Under the pieces are notes generated by a model that worked only from the letters and a program-made list of their open reading frames with translations, was not told where the DNA came from and made no database searches. DNA of 64,000 nt. Origin: an uncultured Bacteroidales bacterium (GTDB lineage Bacteria > Bacteroidota > Bacteroidia > Bacteroidales > UBA932). The stretch is taken from contig CASFPH010000004.1 in assembly GCA_949296645.1 (NCBI GenBank), positions 23,106 to 87,105 on the forward strand. Reading direction: 5' to 3'. Of this stretch, positions 55,976 to 64,000 are shown piece by piece. A program made the translations under genes and the position numbers. Position 1 is the first letter of the stretch; each line of letters begins with the position of its first letter.

Positions 55976-56893
55976 TCAGAATACGGATATACCGAGTTCC
56001 GTGGTGAAATCCTCCATAGTAGAAATCGCCCTGCTGGAATTGCCGTTTTTGTTGAGTACCGGACTCCATACCGCAATTGTGAGTTTGCCGGGAATTACGG
56101 CGACTATTCCGCCTCCTACGCCGCTTTTTGCAGGAAGACCGACGCGGTAGGCGAATTCACCGGATTCATTATACAGTCCGCATGTAAGCATCAGCGCATT
56201 AAGCCGTTTTGCTCCTCTAGATGAAACTATCTGCCTGCCGTCTGCAGGATTTACTCCGGCGTTGGCAAGGAAGAGAAATGATTTAGCGAGTTCAAGTACA
56301 TTCATAGATATACTGCATTGATGGCAATATATGTCTATGACTTCCTCGATATCGTTGTTTATGTTTCCGAAACTTTTCATCAGAGAAGCAAGTGCTTCAT
56401 TTCTGAACGACGTGTCTATTTCCGACAATGCTATGGTCTTGTCGAAATATATGTCCTCGCTTCCTGCGAGCTCCCTTACGAATTCTATGATGGACTGTTT
56501 GGGCTTCTGGTTGAAATTGATGAGCCTGTCCGTTATGACAAGCGCTCCCGCATTTATGAACGGATTTCGTGGAATACCTTTTTCATATTCAAGCTGTATG
56601 AGCGAATTGAAGGCCGAGCCGCTCGGTTCTTTGCCCACGAAATGCCACAGGTCTTCCCCCATCTGCTTCATCAGCATTGCCAGAGTAAGTACCTTGGATA
56701 TACTTTGGATGGAGAATTTCGTATCGTAATCGCCGAGGACATATTCTTTCCCGTCTACGGTTGTGACAGCTATCGCATAGCCGTCCGGGTCGGCACCGGC
56801 AAGTGCGGGGATGTAACTTGCGACTTCCCCTTCACCGGCGCAGTCTTTGTATTTTTCGTATAATCTGTTTATTATCTGCTCTATGTTGTCCAT
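55976..56893 (-). CDS. glsA: Glutaminase
   Basis: 305 residues, the usual size. Glutaminase hydrolyses glutamine to glutamate and ammonia. The serine-lysine pair SIQSISK (S64, K67) of the beta-lactamase-like fold is present, with substrate-binding blocks ASYIPALAGADPDGYAIAV, PSGSAFNSLIQLE, INAGA and the terminal GVGGGIVAVIPGKLTIAVWSP. It follows purL by 10 bases in the same direction, a link between a glutamine user and a glutamine breaker. Confidence 0.95.
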   Translation of the reverse strand: MDNIEQIINRLYEKYKDCAGEGEVASYIPALAGADPDGYAIAVTTVDGKEYVLGDYDTKFSIQSISKVLTLAMLMKQMGEDLWHFVGKEPSGSAFNSLIQLEYEKGIPRNPFINAGALVITDRLINFNQKPKQSIIEFVRELAGSEDIYFDKTIALSEIDTSFRNEALASLMKSFGNINNDIEEVIDIYCHQCSISMNVLELAKSFLFLANAGVNPADGRQIVSSRGAKRLNALMLTCGLYNESGEFAYRVGLPAKSGVGGGIVAVIPGKLTIAVWSPVLNKNGNSSRAISTMEDFTTELGISVF

Positions 56894-56903
56894 TGTTCAA
56901 CCA

Positions 56904-59900
56904 TTAACGGTTTTCAGTACACCATTTGTAGGCATCCGAGAACATCATCAGCCATGGAGTTACTTCTTCATATTTCCTTCCGGCAGGATAGAACGGCCAG
57001 TTCCAAGGTCTCAGACACCTTTCCGGATGCGGCATCATTGCCAGATGTCTTCCATCCGCACTGGATACTGCAGCAATCCCTTCAGGAGAACCGTTAGGGT
57101 TTGCAGGATATGCGTTGTAGGTGTACCTTGCCGCAACATTGTATTCTGACAGCTCTTCAGGGAATTCGAACTTACCTTCCCCGTGTGCAACCCAAACGCC
57201 GAGAGAGCATCCTTCGAGCGATTTCAGCATGATTGCAGGACTCTTTTCTATTTTCAGTCCCACGAAGCAGCTTTCAAATTTATGCGAATCATTGTGCTTC
57301 ATCTTTGGTGACATGTTCCTGTTTTCAGGGGTGATGAGTCCGAGTTCCGCCATAAGCTGGCATCCGTTGCATATTCCGAGACTCAGCGTATCTTTTCTGG
57401 CATAGAATCTTTCTATAGTATTTTTTGCCTTTTCATTGTAGAGGAATGCTCCGGCCCAGCCTTTTGCCGAACCGAGGGTATCTGCGTTTGAAAATCCTCC
57501 GACGAATACTATCATGTTTACTTCGTCGAGTGTCTCCCTTCCGGAGATAAGATCCGTCATGTGTACGTCCTTTACCCTGAATCCTGCCATATGGAGAATC
57601 CACGCCATTTCGCGGTCTCCGTTCGATCCTTTTTCACGGATGATTGCAGCCACTGCATTGTCGCGTCCGGTATTCCTTATGTCGGAAACCTTTCCTGTAA
57701 ATCCTTCCGGAAATCTGTATTCGAGAGGCTGGTTCTTATAATTTGCATAACGGTCTGCAGCCAGCTTTTTGCCAGTCTGTCTTATGTCGAACAGGTATGA
57801 AGTCCTGTACCAGATGTCCCTTAGTTCAGGAACAGACCATCTGTATTCCCTGCAGGATGTTTTTACGGTAATGTCCGATCCTGAAACATAATGTCCGACT
57901 CTGTAGAATGAAACACCTGCCTTTTCAAGTATCTCAGCTGCCGCTGTATTGTCTGCCGCCTGTACCAGTACTCCTGGATTTTCAGAGAACAGCAGTTTCA
58001 TATCGTCGTTTTCGCCAAGCGTGGACAGGTCGAGACTTATTCCGCCTTCCATGTTCGCGAAATCCATTTCGAGGGCTGCAGTTATTAAACCGCCTGCTGA
58101 AATGTCATGTCCTGCATGCAGTACGTCTTTTTCCACAAGTTCCTGTACGGCAGTGAAACATTTCCTGAAATATTCTGGTTCTTTTACATCCGGAGCCTCG
58201 TTTCCGAGTCCGTTTATGATCTGTGCGAAAGCCGAGCCTCCGAGCGTCGCCTTTTCCCTTGTGAACGGTATGTAGAATATTTCGGCTTTACTGTCCTTTG
58301 CAAGAACCGGTTTTACTACATTCCTTACGTCTTTTGTCTGGGCTACGGTGGATATGATGAGTGTACCTGGAGAGAGTACTTTTTCCCCGTCAGGATATTT
58401 CTGTGTCATCGACATGGAATCCTTGCCGGTCGGTATATTTATGCCGAGCGCTATTGCGTAGTCCGAAGCTGCCTTTACCGCCTTGTACAGTCTTGCATTT
58501 TCGCCTTCGTTGCGGCATGGCCACATCCAGTTTGCACTCAGCGATACTCCATTGATACCGTCTTCAATAGGTGTCCATACTATATTTGTCAGTGCTTCCG
58601 ATATTGCCATTCTCGATCCCGCTTCCGGATCTATGAGCGCAGTTGCAGGGGCGTGTCCTATGGATGTAGCAATACCTTCCCTGTTGTCATATCCTATGGC
58701 TGTCATTCCCAGGTCATTGAGAGGAAGCTGTATCTCACCGGCGCACTGCTGGTTGGCAATAAGTCCTGTGACGGATCTGTCGACCTTGTTTGTGAGCCAG
58801 TCCTTACATGCCACCGATTCGAGCTGCAGTACCTGCCTCAGATAATAGTCGGTCTTGTCCATATCGTATTTCAGCGGTGCATGGATTTCCTTGACAGTGA
58901 CGTCTTCCATGACCGTTTTAGGCGTGGAACCGAACATGTCGGAAAGCTGGAGGTCTATAGGTGCTTCCCCGGTCACACTGTTCCTTAGTGTGAAGTTGCC
59001 TTTTCCGGTGGTTTCCCCGATTTCATAGAAAGGTGATCTTTCCCTTTCCGATATTTTTCTAAGTTCTTCCACATCTTCCGACTTCATTACAAGCCCCATC
59101 CTTTCCTGACTCTCGTTTCCTATTATTTCCTTTGCAGAGAGGGTAGGGTCGCCTACAGGAAGTTTGCTGATGTCTATTGTGCCACCGGTTTCTTCCACAA
59201 GCTCAGACAGACAGTTCAGATGTCCGCCTGCTCCATGGTCATGTACGGAGATTATCGTGTTCCTGTCGCTTTCGGCAACGGCTCTTATGGCATTGTAAGC
59301 TCTTTTCTGCATTTCAGGGTTGGACCTCTGGATTGCGTTGAGTTCGATGGCATTGGCATATTCACCGGTTGCAACCGACGATACGGCTCCTCCGCCCATG
59401 CCTATTCTGTAGTTGTCACCGCCGAGCAGGATTACCTTGTCGCCTGCTTCAGGCGATGCTTTCAGCGAGTCCTTTTTCTTTGCATATCCGATACCTCCTG
59501 CAAGCATTATCACCTTGTCGAATCCGAATTTCTTCATGTTCTCTGTGTGCTCCAGTGTAAGGAGACTGCCGCAGATGAGAGCCTGCCCGAACTTGTTGCC
59601 GAAGTCGCTGGCTCCGTTGGAAGCCTTCGTCAGAATTTCCTGCGGCGACTGGTACAGCCATTTCCTTTCCGGAGTCTTTTCCCAGTCTCTTCCTTCAGCG
59701 TCGAACCTGCTGTAAGATGTCATATATACTGCCGTTCCAGCAATAGGGAAGGACCCTTTTCCTCCGGCTATACGGTCCCTTATCTCTCCACCGCTTCCTG
59801 TAGCCGCTCCGTTGAACGGTTCTACGGTGGTAGGGAAGTTGTGGGTCTCGGCTTTCAGGGATATTACCGTTTCTTCCTCTTTGGTTACGAAGAAGTCGGG

Positions 59901-60593
59901 TCCGCTGCCGCTTGCAGGGTGGAACATCCTGATGTCCGGGCCCTGTATGAAGGCGCAGTTGTCCTTGTATGCCGATATGATTCTGTTAGGGTTTTCCTGT
60001 GATGTTTTCTTTATCATCTTGAAAAGGGATGACTCCATCTCCTTTCCGTCTATTATGAACGTGCCGTTGAAAATCTTGTGCCTGCAGTGTTCCGAATTTA
60101 CCTGCGAGAAACCGAACACCTCGCCGTCTGTAAGCGGGCGTCCAAGCTTTTTGCTCAGGTCTTTCAGGTATTTTATCTCTTCCCCGTTGAGAGCCAGTCC
60201 TTCTGTCCTGTTGTATTCTTCAATGTCTTCGATATGTAGTACTGGTTCAGGTTTCCTGTCTATTGTGAATATGTTCTGATCAAGATCGTTGTATATTCTC
60301 TGCAGCATCCGGTCATGCTCCGCGTTCTCGTTTTCCGCACGGAAGAATTCCTCTATGCGTTCAATGCCTTCTATGTTCATGTTCTGGCATATTTCCACGG
60401 CTGAAGTGCTCCATGGTGTGATCATCTCCTTTCTCGGACCTATGAATATGCCTTTTATTTCTTTTTTATCCGATAGTACGGCTCCTGAAAAAAGCCATTC
60501 CAAAGCTTTGATATTGCTGTCAGACAGTTCCTGCCTTACTTTTACCGCCAGTACGCCGGCATTTTCTGCATTGAAGAATAAAATCATGGTCAA
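56904..60593 (-). CDS. purL: Phosphoribosylformylglycinamidine synthase (single-chain PurL)
   Basis: 1229 residues. This single-chain enzyme converts FGAR, glutamine and ATP to FGAM in purine synthesis. An N-terminal linker precedes two PurM-like halves: FSQVNSEHCRHKIFNGTF (about 160-178), then KAETHNFPTTVEPFNGAATG (about 245-265), and further ATP sites. The C-terminal glutaminase has the nucleophile Cys in LGICNGCQLM and a HPERCLRPWNWP ending with the His/Glu of the catalytic triad. It starts divergently from folC; a TATTTTTG box at 60614-60621 is its likely promoter. Confidence 0.97.
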   Translation of the reverse strand: MTMILFFNAENAGVLAVKVRQELSDSNIKALEWLFSGAVLSDKKEIKGIFIGPRKEMITPWSTSAVEICQNMNIEGIERIEEFFRAENENAEHDRMLQRIYNDLDQNIFTIDRKPEPVLHIEDIEEYNRTEGLALNGEEIKYLKDLSKKLGRPLTDGEVFGFSQVNSEHCRHKIFNGTFIIDGKEMESSLFKMIKKTSQENPNRIISAYKDNCAFIQGPDIRMFHPASGSGPDFFVTKEEETVISLKAETHNFPTTVEPFNGAATGSGGEIRDRIAGGKGSFPIAGTAVYMTSYSRFDAEGRDWEKTPERKWLYQSPQEILTKASNGASDFGNKFGQALICGSLLTLEHTENMKKFGFDKVIMLAGGIGYAKKKDSLKASPEAGDKVILLGGDNYRIGMGGGAVSSVATGEYANAIELNAIQRSNPEMQKRAYNAIRAVAESDRNTIISVHDHGAGGHLNCLSELVEETGGTIDISKLPVGDPTLSAKEIIGNESQERMGLVMKSEDVEELRKISERERSPFYEIGETTGKGNFTLRNSVTGEAPIDLQLSDMFGSTPKTVMEDVTVKEIHAPLKYDMDKTDYYLRQVLQLESVACKDWLTNKVDRSVTGLIANQQCAGEIQLPLNDLGMTAIGYDNREGIATSIGHAPATALIDPEAGSRMAISEALTNIVWTPIEDGINGVSLSANWMWPCRNEGENARLYKAVKAASDYAIALGINIPTGKDSMSMTQKYPDGEKVLSPGTLIISTVAQTKDVRNVVKPVLAKDSKAEIFYIPFTREKATLGGSAFAQIINGLGNEAPDVKEPEYFRKCFTAVQELVEKDVLHAGHDISAGGLITAALEMDFANMEGGISLDLSTLGENDDMKLLFSENPGVLVQAADNTAAAEILEKAGVSFYRVGHYVSGSDITVKTSCREYRWSVPELRDIWYRTSYLFDIRQTGKKLAADRYANYKNQPLEYRFPEGFTGKVSDIRNTGRDNAVAAIIREKGSNGDREMAWILHMAGFRVKDVHMTDLISGRETLDEVNMIVFVGGFSNADTLGSAKGWAGAFLYNEKAKNTIERFYARKDTLSLGICNGCQLMAELGLITPENRNMSPKMKHNDSHKFESCFVGLKIEKSPAIMLKSLEGCSLGVWVAHGEGKFEFPEELSEYNVAARYTYNAYPANPNGSPEGIAAVSSADGRHLAMMPHPERCLRPWNWPFYPAGRKYEEVTPWLMMFSDAYKWCTENR

Positions 60594-60613
60594 TAAGTGT
60601 TTTTATTTGGCCC

Positions 60614-60621
60614 CAAAAATA
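60614..60621 (-). promoter_or_regulatory. Putative purL promoter -7 box (TATTTTTG)
   Basis: Reads TATTTTTG on the minus strand, 20 bases before the purL ATG. The 98-base divergent region also holds the folC box. Confidence 0.5.
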
Positions 60622-60642
60622 GCACTTTTTTACTGAATATTG

Positions 60643-60650
60643 TACTTTTG
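60643..60650 (+). promoter_or_regulatory. Putative folC promoter -7 box (TACTTTTG)
   Basis: TACTTTTG matches TAnnTTTG and lies 41 bases before the folC ATG at 60692. Confidence 0.5.
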
Positions 60651-60691
60651 CACTTCTTTAATTAAGTTTGACATATTTAAATACATGACAT

Positions 60692-62023
60692 ATGGGTTTT
60701 GTGGATTTGACCGGAAAAACATTTGACGTGGAAACATACAGGAAGGCTATAGATTCACTGTTTGCACAGGTTCCTACATTCCAGCGTGCAGGTGCTTCGG
60801 CTTATAAGCCCGGACTTGAGGCCTCGGTTAATTTCAACAGGGAGCTGGGTTATCCTTCAAGGGCTTTCAGAAGCATACATGTCGCAGGTACGAACGGGAA
60901 AGGTTCAACTTCGAGCATGTTGGCGGCTGTACTGCAGTCGGCAGGATACAGGACAGGCCTGTATACTTCGCCTCATCTCGTGGATTTCAGGGAGCGTGTA
61001 AAGATTGATGGACAGATGGTGCCGGAAGAGTATGTTTTTGACTTCCTCAGAAAATGGGGACAATATATAATCAGGGAGAAGATATCGTTTTTTGAAATAA
61101 CCACGGCGCTTGCGTTTTCCTATTTCAGGGATATGAAGATCGATGTGGCTGTGATAGAAACCGGTCTTGGCGGAAGACTGGATTCCACCAATATCATTAC
61201 CCCGCTTGTTTCCGTAATAACCAATATAGGACTTGACCATTGCGAATTTCTGGGGCATACATTGCCGGAGATAGCGGGGGAGAAGGCAGGGATAATAAAG
61301 TCAGGAGTGCCTTCTGTCCTGGGAGAAAGCAATCCTGAATATGACGGGGTTTTCCACAGTACGGCGGATACCCTTTCATCCAGGCTTCTGGTTGCGGATC
61401 AGCCTGGTTCGCTTGACGGTGTATGCGGCTTCCTCGGTATATCTTCGCCGGATGAGCTGGAATGCGGTCTGACCGGAGAATGCCAGAAAAAGAATATAAG
61501 GACAGTACTTGCAGCCGTTTCCGTCCTGACAGGCATGGATGGAGGAAAAGCAATGTTCCGAATCACTCCGGAAAATGTAAGGACCGGTGTGATGAATGTA
61601 GCGTCCCTTACAGGCCTTCGCGGAAGATGGGAATGTCTCTGTCACTCTCCGAGAGTATATTGCGATACGGGACACAATGCACATGGTCTGAAATATGTTT
61701 TTCATCAGCTTTCCGAAGAGGTATATGACCGTCTTGTAATTGTATTCGGAGTAGTAGCGGACAAGGATCTGGATTCCATAATGGCCCTTATGCCTAAAGA
61801 TGCTTTTTATATCTTTACCAATGCAAAAGGAACAAGGGCGCTGAAGGCCTGTGCTCTTGAAGAAAGGATGCATGCGGCAGGTTTTTCAGGGATAGTTGAG
61901 GATACTGTGGAAAAGGCGGTAGAAAAGGCTCTTGAAGTTGCAACGGACAAGGATTTTGTTTATATCGGTGGAAGTACATTCGTCGTTGCCGAAGCTCTCG
62001 ACTGTTTTGACGTTAGAAAATAA
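60692..62023 (+). CDS. folC: Folylpolyglutamate/dihydrofolate synthase
   Basis: 443 residues. FolC makes dihydrofolate from dihydropteroate and adds glutamates. The Mur-ligase ATP loop is HVAGTNGKGSTSSML (about 71-85), with YTSPHLVDFRERVKIDG, ETGLGGRLDSTNII and GLDHCEFLGHTLPEIAGEKAGI in the central domain, and DTGHNAHGLKY at the start of the C-terminal domain. It is transcribed divergently from purL. The M28 peptidase follows after seven bases. Confidence 0.95.
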   Translation: MGFVDLTGKTFDVETYRKAIDSLFAQVPTFQRAGASAYKPGLEASVNFNRELGYPSRAFRSIHVAGTNGKGSTSSMLAAVLQSAGYRTGLYTSPHLVDFRERVKIDGQMVPEEYVFDFLRKWGQYIIREKISFFEITTALAFSYFRDMKIDVAVIETGLGGRLDSTNIITPLVSVITNIGLDHCEFLGHTLPEIAGEKAGIIKSGVPSVLGESNPEYDGVFHSTADTLSSRLLVADQPGSLDGVCGFLGISSPDELECGLTGECQKKNIRTVLAAVSVLTGMDGGKAMFRITPENVRTGVMNVASLTGLRGRWECLCHSPRVYCDTGHNAHGLKYVFHQLSEEVYDRLVIVFGVVADKDLDSIMALMPKDAFYIFTNAKGTRALKACALEERMHAAGFSGIVEDTVEKAVEKALEVATDKDFVYIGGSTFVVAEALDCFDVRK

Positions 62024-62030
62024 TAAGATA

Positions 62031-63146
62031 ATGAAAAGATTTTTTGTTAAAATTCCTCTTGCAGGGTTTGCGCTTCTGCACGTCAGTCTGGCCGGAGCAC
62101 AGATTGATGCCGGGAAGTTCGTCGCGGATACTGTTGCCGACGTGCCCCCGTCCGTTTCGTTACTTTCAATGATTCCTGATAGAGAATGTCTTGACGCGGC
62201 GGTACTGTCCATAGATTCGGCATATTCTGCCAAGGTAATATCGTTTCTGGCGGATGATGCTCTTGAAGGACGCGAGGCGGGTACAAGAGGAGGAGCCAGG
62301 GCTGCGGAATTCATCGTATCAGAACTTTCAAAATACGGTATCGGACCTTGCGGCAGCGATTATTTCAGGTATTTTGAGGCCATAAGGCTGAACGGGGTTT
62401 CACGTGCCGTGTATATGGTCAAGGGAAGGGATGACAGATCCGTTCCCGAGAAAGGAAGGATAGGGGACACTCTGAAACTCCGGAATGTTCTTGCAATGAT
62501 AGAAGGAGTGAGGAAAGATGAATTCGTTATCGTAGGTGCTCATTATGACCACCTCGGGACTGATCCGGACCTTGAAGGGGACAATATATACAACGGTGCC
62601 GATGACAATGCTTCGGGAGTTTCTGCGGTATTGCAGATTGCAAGGGCCTTTTCCATGATGGAAAAACCTGAAAGAACCGTGATATTCGCTTTCTGGGACG
62701 GTGAGGAAAAAGGACTTCTGGGTTCGAAATTTTTCGTGGAAAACGTCAGGTCTGGACTCGACAGCCTGATTGCAGATATTTCCATGGTAAAGGGTTATAT
62801 GAACTTTGACATGATAGGAGGAAACAACAAGCCTGATGTTCCCGAACATTTCGTGTATTTCTATACGGCATCGGAAAAGAGGTACGAGGACTGGATGACA
62901 GGCGGAATCGAACGGTATTCGCTTGAACTCGCCCCTGATATACGTGCATGGGATTATCCGGCAGGGGGAAGCGACAATACATATTTCGCAAAATACGGTG
63001 TCCCTGTCATATGGTATCATACGGACGCGCATCCCTATTATCACAGACCGTCGGATCATGCTGACAAAGTGAACATGTCAAAAGTAGTGGACATATCCAG
63101 ACTTTCGTTCATGACCTTTTACTGTATGGCGAATGAAAATCTGTAG
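62031..63146 (+). CDS. M28-family zinc aminopeptidase, exported
   Basis: 371 residues from the ATG at 62031; the open frame starts inside folC but those residues are not a signal peptide. The N-terminus (MKRFFVKIPLAGFALLHVSLAGAQ) is a signal peptide. The M28 metal ligands are recognisable: GAHYDHLGT, NGADDNASGVSAVL (bridging Asp), WDGEEKGLLGS (catalytic Glu) and HTDAHPYYHRPSDH. It is likely periplasmic, cleaving N-terminal residues from peptides. It ends 17 bases from the opposing HAD gene. Confidence 0.9.
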   Translation: MKRFFVKIPLAGFALLHVSLAGAQIDAGKFVADTVADVPPSVSLLSMIPDRECLDAAVLSIDSAYSAKVISFLADDALEGREAGTRGGARAAEFIVSELSKYGIGPCGSDYFRYFEAIRLNGVSRAVYMVKGRDDRSVPEKGRIGDTLKLRNVLAMIEGVRKDEFVIVGAHYDHLGTDPDLEGDNIYNGADDNASGVSAVLQIARAFSMMEKPERTVIFAFWDGEEKGLLGSKFFVENVRSGLDSLIADISMVKGYMNFDMIGGNNKPDVPEHFVYFYTASEKRYEDWMTGGIERYSLELAPDIRAWDYPAGGSDNTYFAKYGVPVIWYHTDAHPYYHRPSDHADKVNMSKVVDISRLSFMTFYCMANENL

Positions 63147-63162
63147 GGTGTAAAAGAGATAT

Positions 63163-63861
63163 TTACAGCAGAATGCCTTTCAGGGCACTGATGTTTTCCG
63201 CTTTCATGAACCTCGGATTTCTTATTTCTTCTTCATGTTTTTCGTATTCCCATACTATGTGGTAAGGGATATGTATTGCATATCCTCCTATTTCAAGTAC
63301 AGGAACTATGTCGGATTTTACTGAATTTCCAACCATCAGGAAGTTTTCCGGCCTGCAGTCAGTTTTATCGAGCAGCCTTGCATAGTTTTCCTTTTTTTTG
63401 TCGCTCATTATCTCTATATGACCGAAATATCCTGCAAGTCCGGATTTTCTGATTTTTCTTTCCTGTTCCAGGAGGTCTCCCTTTGTGGCGAGGATCAGAT
63501 TGTAGCGCTTTTTAAGTTCGGACAGCACTTCCTCCGTTCCGTCGAACAGGACCATCGGCTTCGATACAAGCTCTCTGCCGAGTTCTATTATCCTGTCTAC
63601 CAGAACAGAGTCTGTCTTGCCGCCTGAAAATTTTGCAGCAGTTTCCATCATGCATATCACAAGGGTCTTTGCCCCGAATCCGAAAACAGGGATATTCTTC
63701 ATTTCAGAGTCGAACAGACTTTCCCAAAGGTCTTCTTCCTTTCCGTATTCTTCCATCAATCTGTAGAAAGCTGCTTCGGTCTCTCTGAAATTCAGTTCGT
63801 TTACCCACAGTGTGTCGTCGGCATCAAAGGCTATTGTGCTTATATTTTCAAAATTATGCAT
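63163..63861 (-). CDS. HAD-superfamily hydrolase
   Basis: 232 residues. The start TIAFDADDTLWVNELNF carries the DxD nucleophile (D13, D15). Motif II is ILATKGD and motif III/IV are FLMVGNSVKSDIVPVLEIGG. A helical cap lies at about 20-90. HAD enzymes remove phosphate from small molecules; the substrate cannot be read from sequence. No signal peptide. Confidence 0.86.
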   Translation of the reverse strand: MHNFENISTIAFDADDTLWVNELNFRETEAAFYRLMEEYGKEEDLWESLFDSEMKNIPVFGFGAKTLVICMMETAAKFSGGKTDSVLVDRIIELGRELVSKPMVLFDGTEEVLSELKKRYNLILATKGDLLEQERKIRKSGLAGYFGHIEIMSDKKKENYARLLDKTDCRPENFLMVGNSVKSDIVPVLEIGGYAIHIPYHIVWEYEKHEEEIRNPRFMKAENISALKGILL

Positions 63862-63895
63862 TATATTGTCGTATTACTGCAGGAAAATATATATG

Positions 63896-63932
63896 AAAAA
63901 AAAGGCCGACCCAAAAGAGATTTTGAGGTCGG
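63896..63932 (-). terminator. Terminator for a leftward gene beyond the right edge
   Basis: CCGACC (63906-63911) pairs with GGTCGG (63927-63932). On the minus strand the stem is followed by a T8 run (63896-63903). It would end a transcript entering from the right. Confidence 0.65.
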
Positions 63933-63956
63933 TCTCTTTCGCTTTATTAAAACGAT

Positions 63957-63998
63957 AATCGGTTGCAATTTTTCAGGTTGCAACCGATTTGTTTTTTT
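63957..63998 (+). terminator. Strong hairpin with T-run, plus strand
   Basis: A perfect 12-bp stem AATCGGTTGCAA (63957-63968) with TTGCAACCGATT (63978-63989), a nine-base loop and then TGTTTTTTTCT. No plus-strand gene was seen between 63147 and this point, so it may end antisense readthrough, an unseen small RNA, or work with the neighbouring hairpin. Confidence 0.65.
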
Positions 63999-64000
63999 CT

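Noticed and set aside
58107..60002. Long plus-strand frames opposite purL
   Set aside because: Shadows of a 1229-residue conserved gene, rich in C, R, Y and S as expected for antisense translations.

Overview
The window looks like a chromosomal segment of an anaerobic member of the Bacteroidota, most likely the order Bacteroidales. The markers are a fused lpxC-fabZ gene, an archaeal-type ProS, DUF3078 and DUF4290 proteins, a tricorn-like S41 protease, a TonB-dependent receptor with a carboxypeptidase-like N-terminal domain, a TPR/AraC-type regulator and promoters of the form TAnnTTTG. IorAB and an NfnAB-like ferredoxin:NADP oxidoreductase suggest ferredoxin-based anaerobic metabolism. No phage, transposon, CRISPR array or rRNA operon was seen.

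Layout. 1-14.3 kb is mostly leftward housekeeping: partial aroE, an SpoU/TrmH methyltransferase, lysS, (rightward recJ), aroK, a ParC-like topoisomerase, era, an RluB-type pseudouridine synthase with a basic extension, and the infB-nusA-rimP translation/transcription cluster. 14.3-19.5 kb is a rightward HD hydrolase, lpxD, lpxC-fabZ, lpxA and WbqC block for lipid A and envelope synthesis. 19.5-32.1 kb holds envelope proteins (OmpP1/FadL family, an aromatic-rich lipoprotein, DUF3078), proS, tilS, a tricorn-like protease and SppA. 32.2-35.5 kb is a probable metal-uptake cluster (Cys-rich exported protein, TonB receptor, secreted CxxC protein). 35.7-38.1 kb is a GH9 plus polysaccharide-deacetylase fusion. 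38.2-44.1 kb carries redox genes (NfnAB-like, IorAB) around hisS. 44.2-45.8 kb is a TPR/membrane/AraC regulator broken into two frames at an A7 run. 45.8-47.0 kb holds an initiator tRNA followed by the only long gene-poor stretch, which contains a triple 246-bp tandem repeat. 47.1-64 kb returns to housekeeping and envelope genes: DUF4290, ftsK, lolA, Nudix, pyrE, SRPBCC, GH20, an RsmF-like methyltransferase, glsA, purL, folC, an M28 peptidase and a HAD hydrolase.

The two least ordinary things are the triple 246-bp repeat downstream of the initiator tRNA, whose best conserved core could fold, and the regulator gene whose two halves join through a canonical -1 slippery heptamer (A AAA AAT). Also notable are several genes whose -7 promoter box lies only 7-8 bases before the start codon, suggesting leaderless transcripts, and dyad elements around the metal-uptake cluster. 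All functional calls come from motif recognition by eye; no database search was run.
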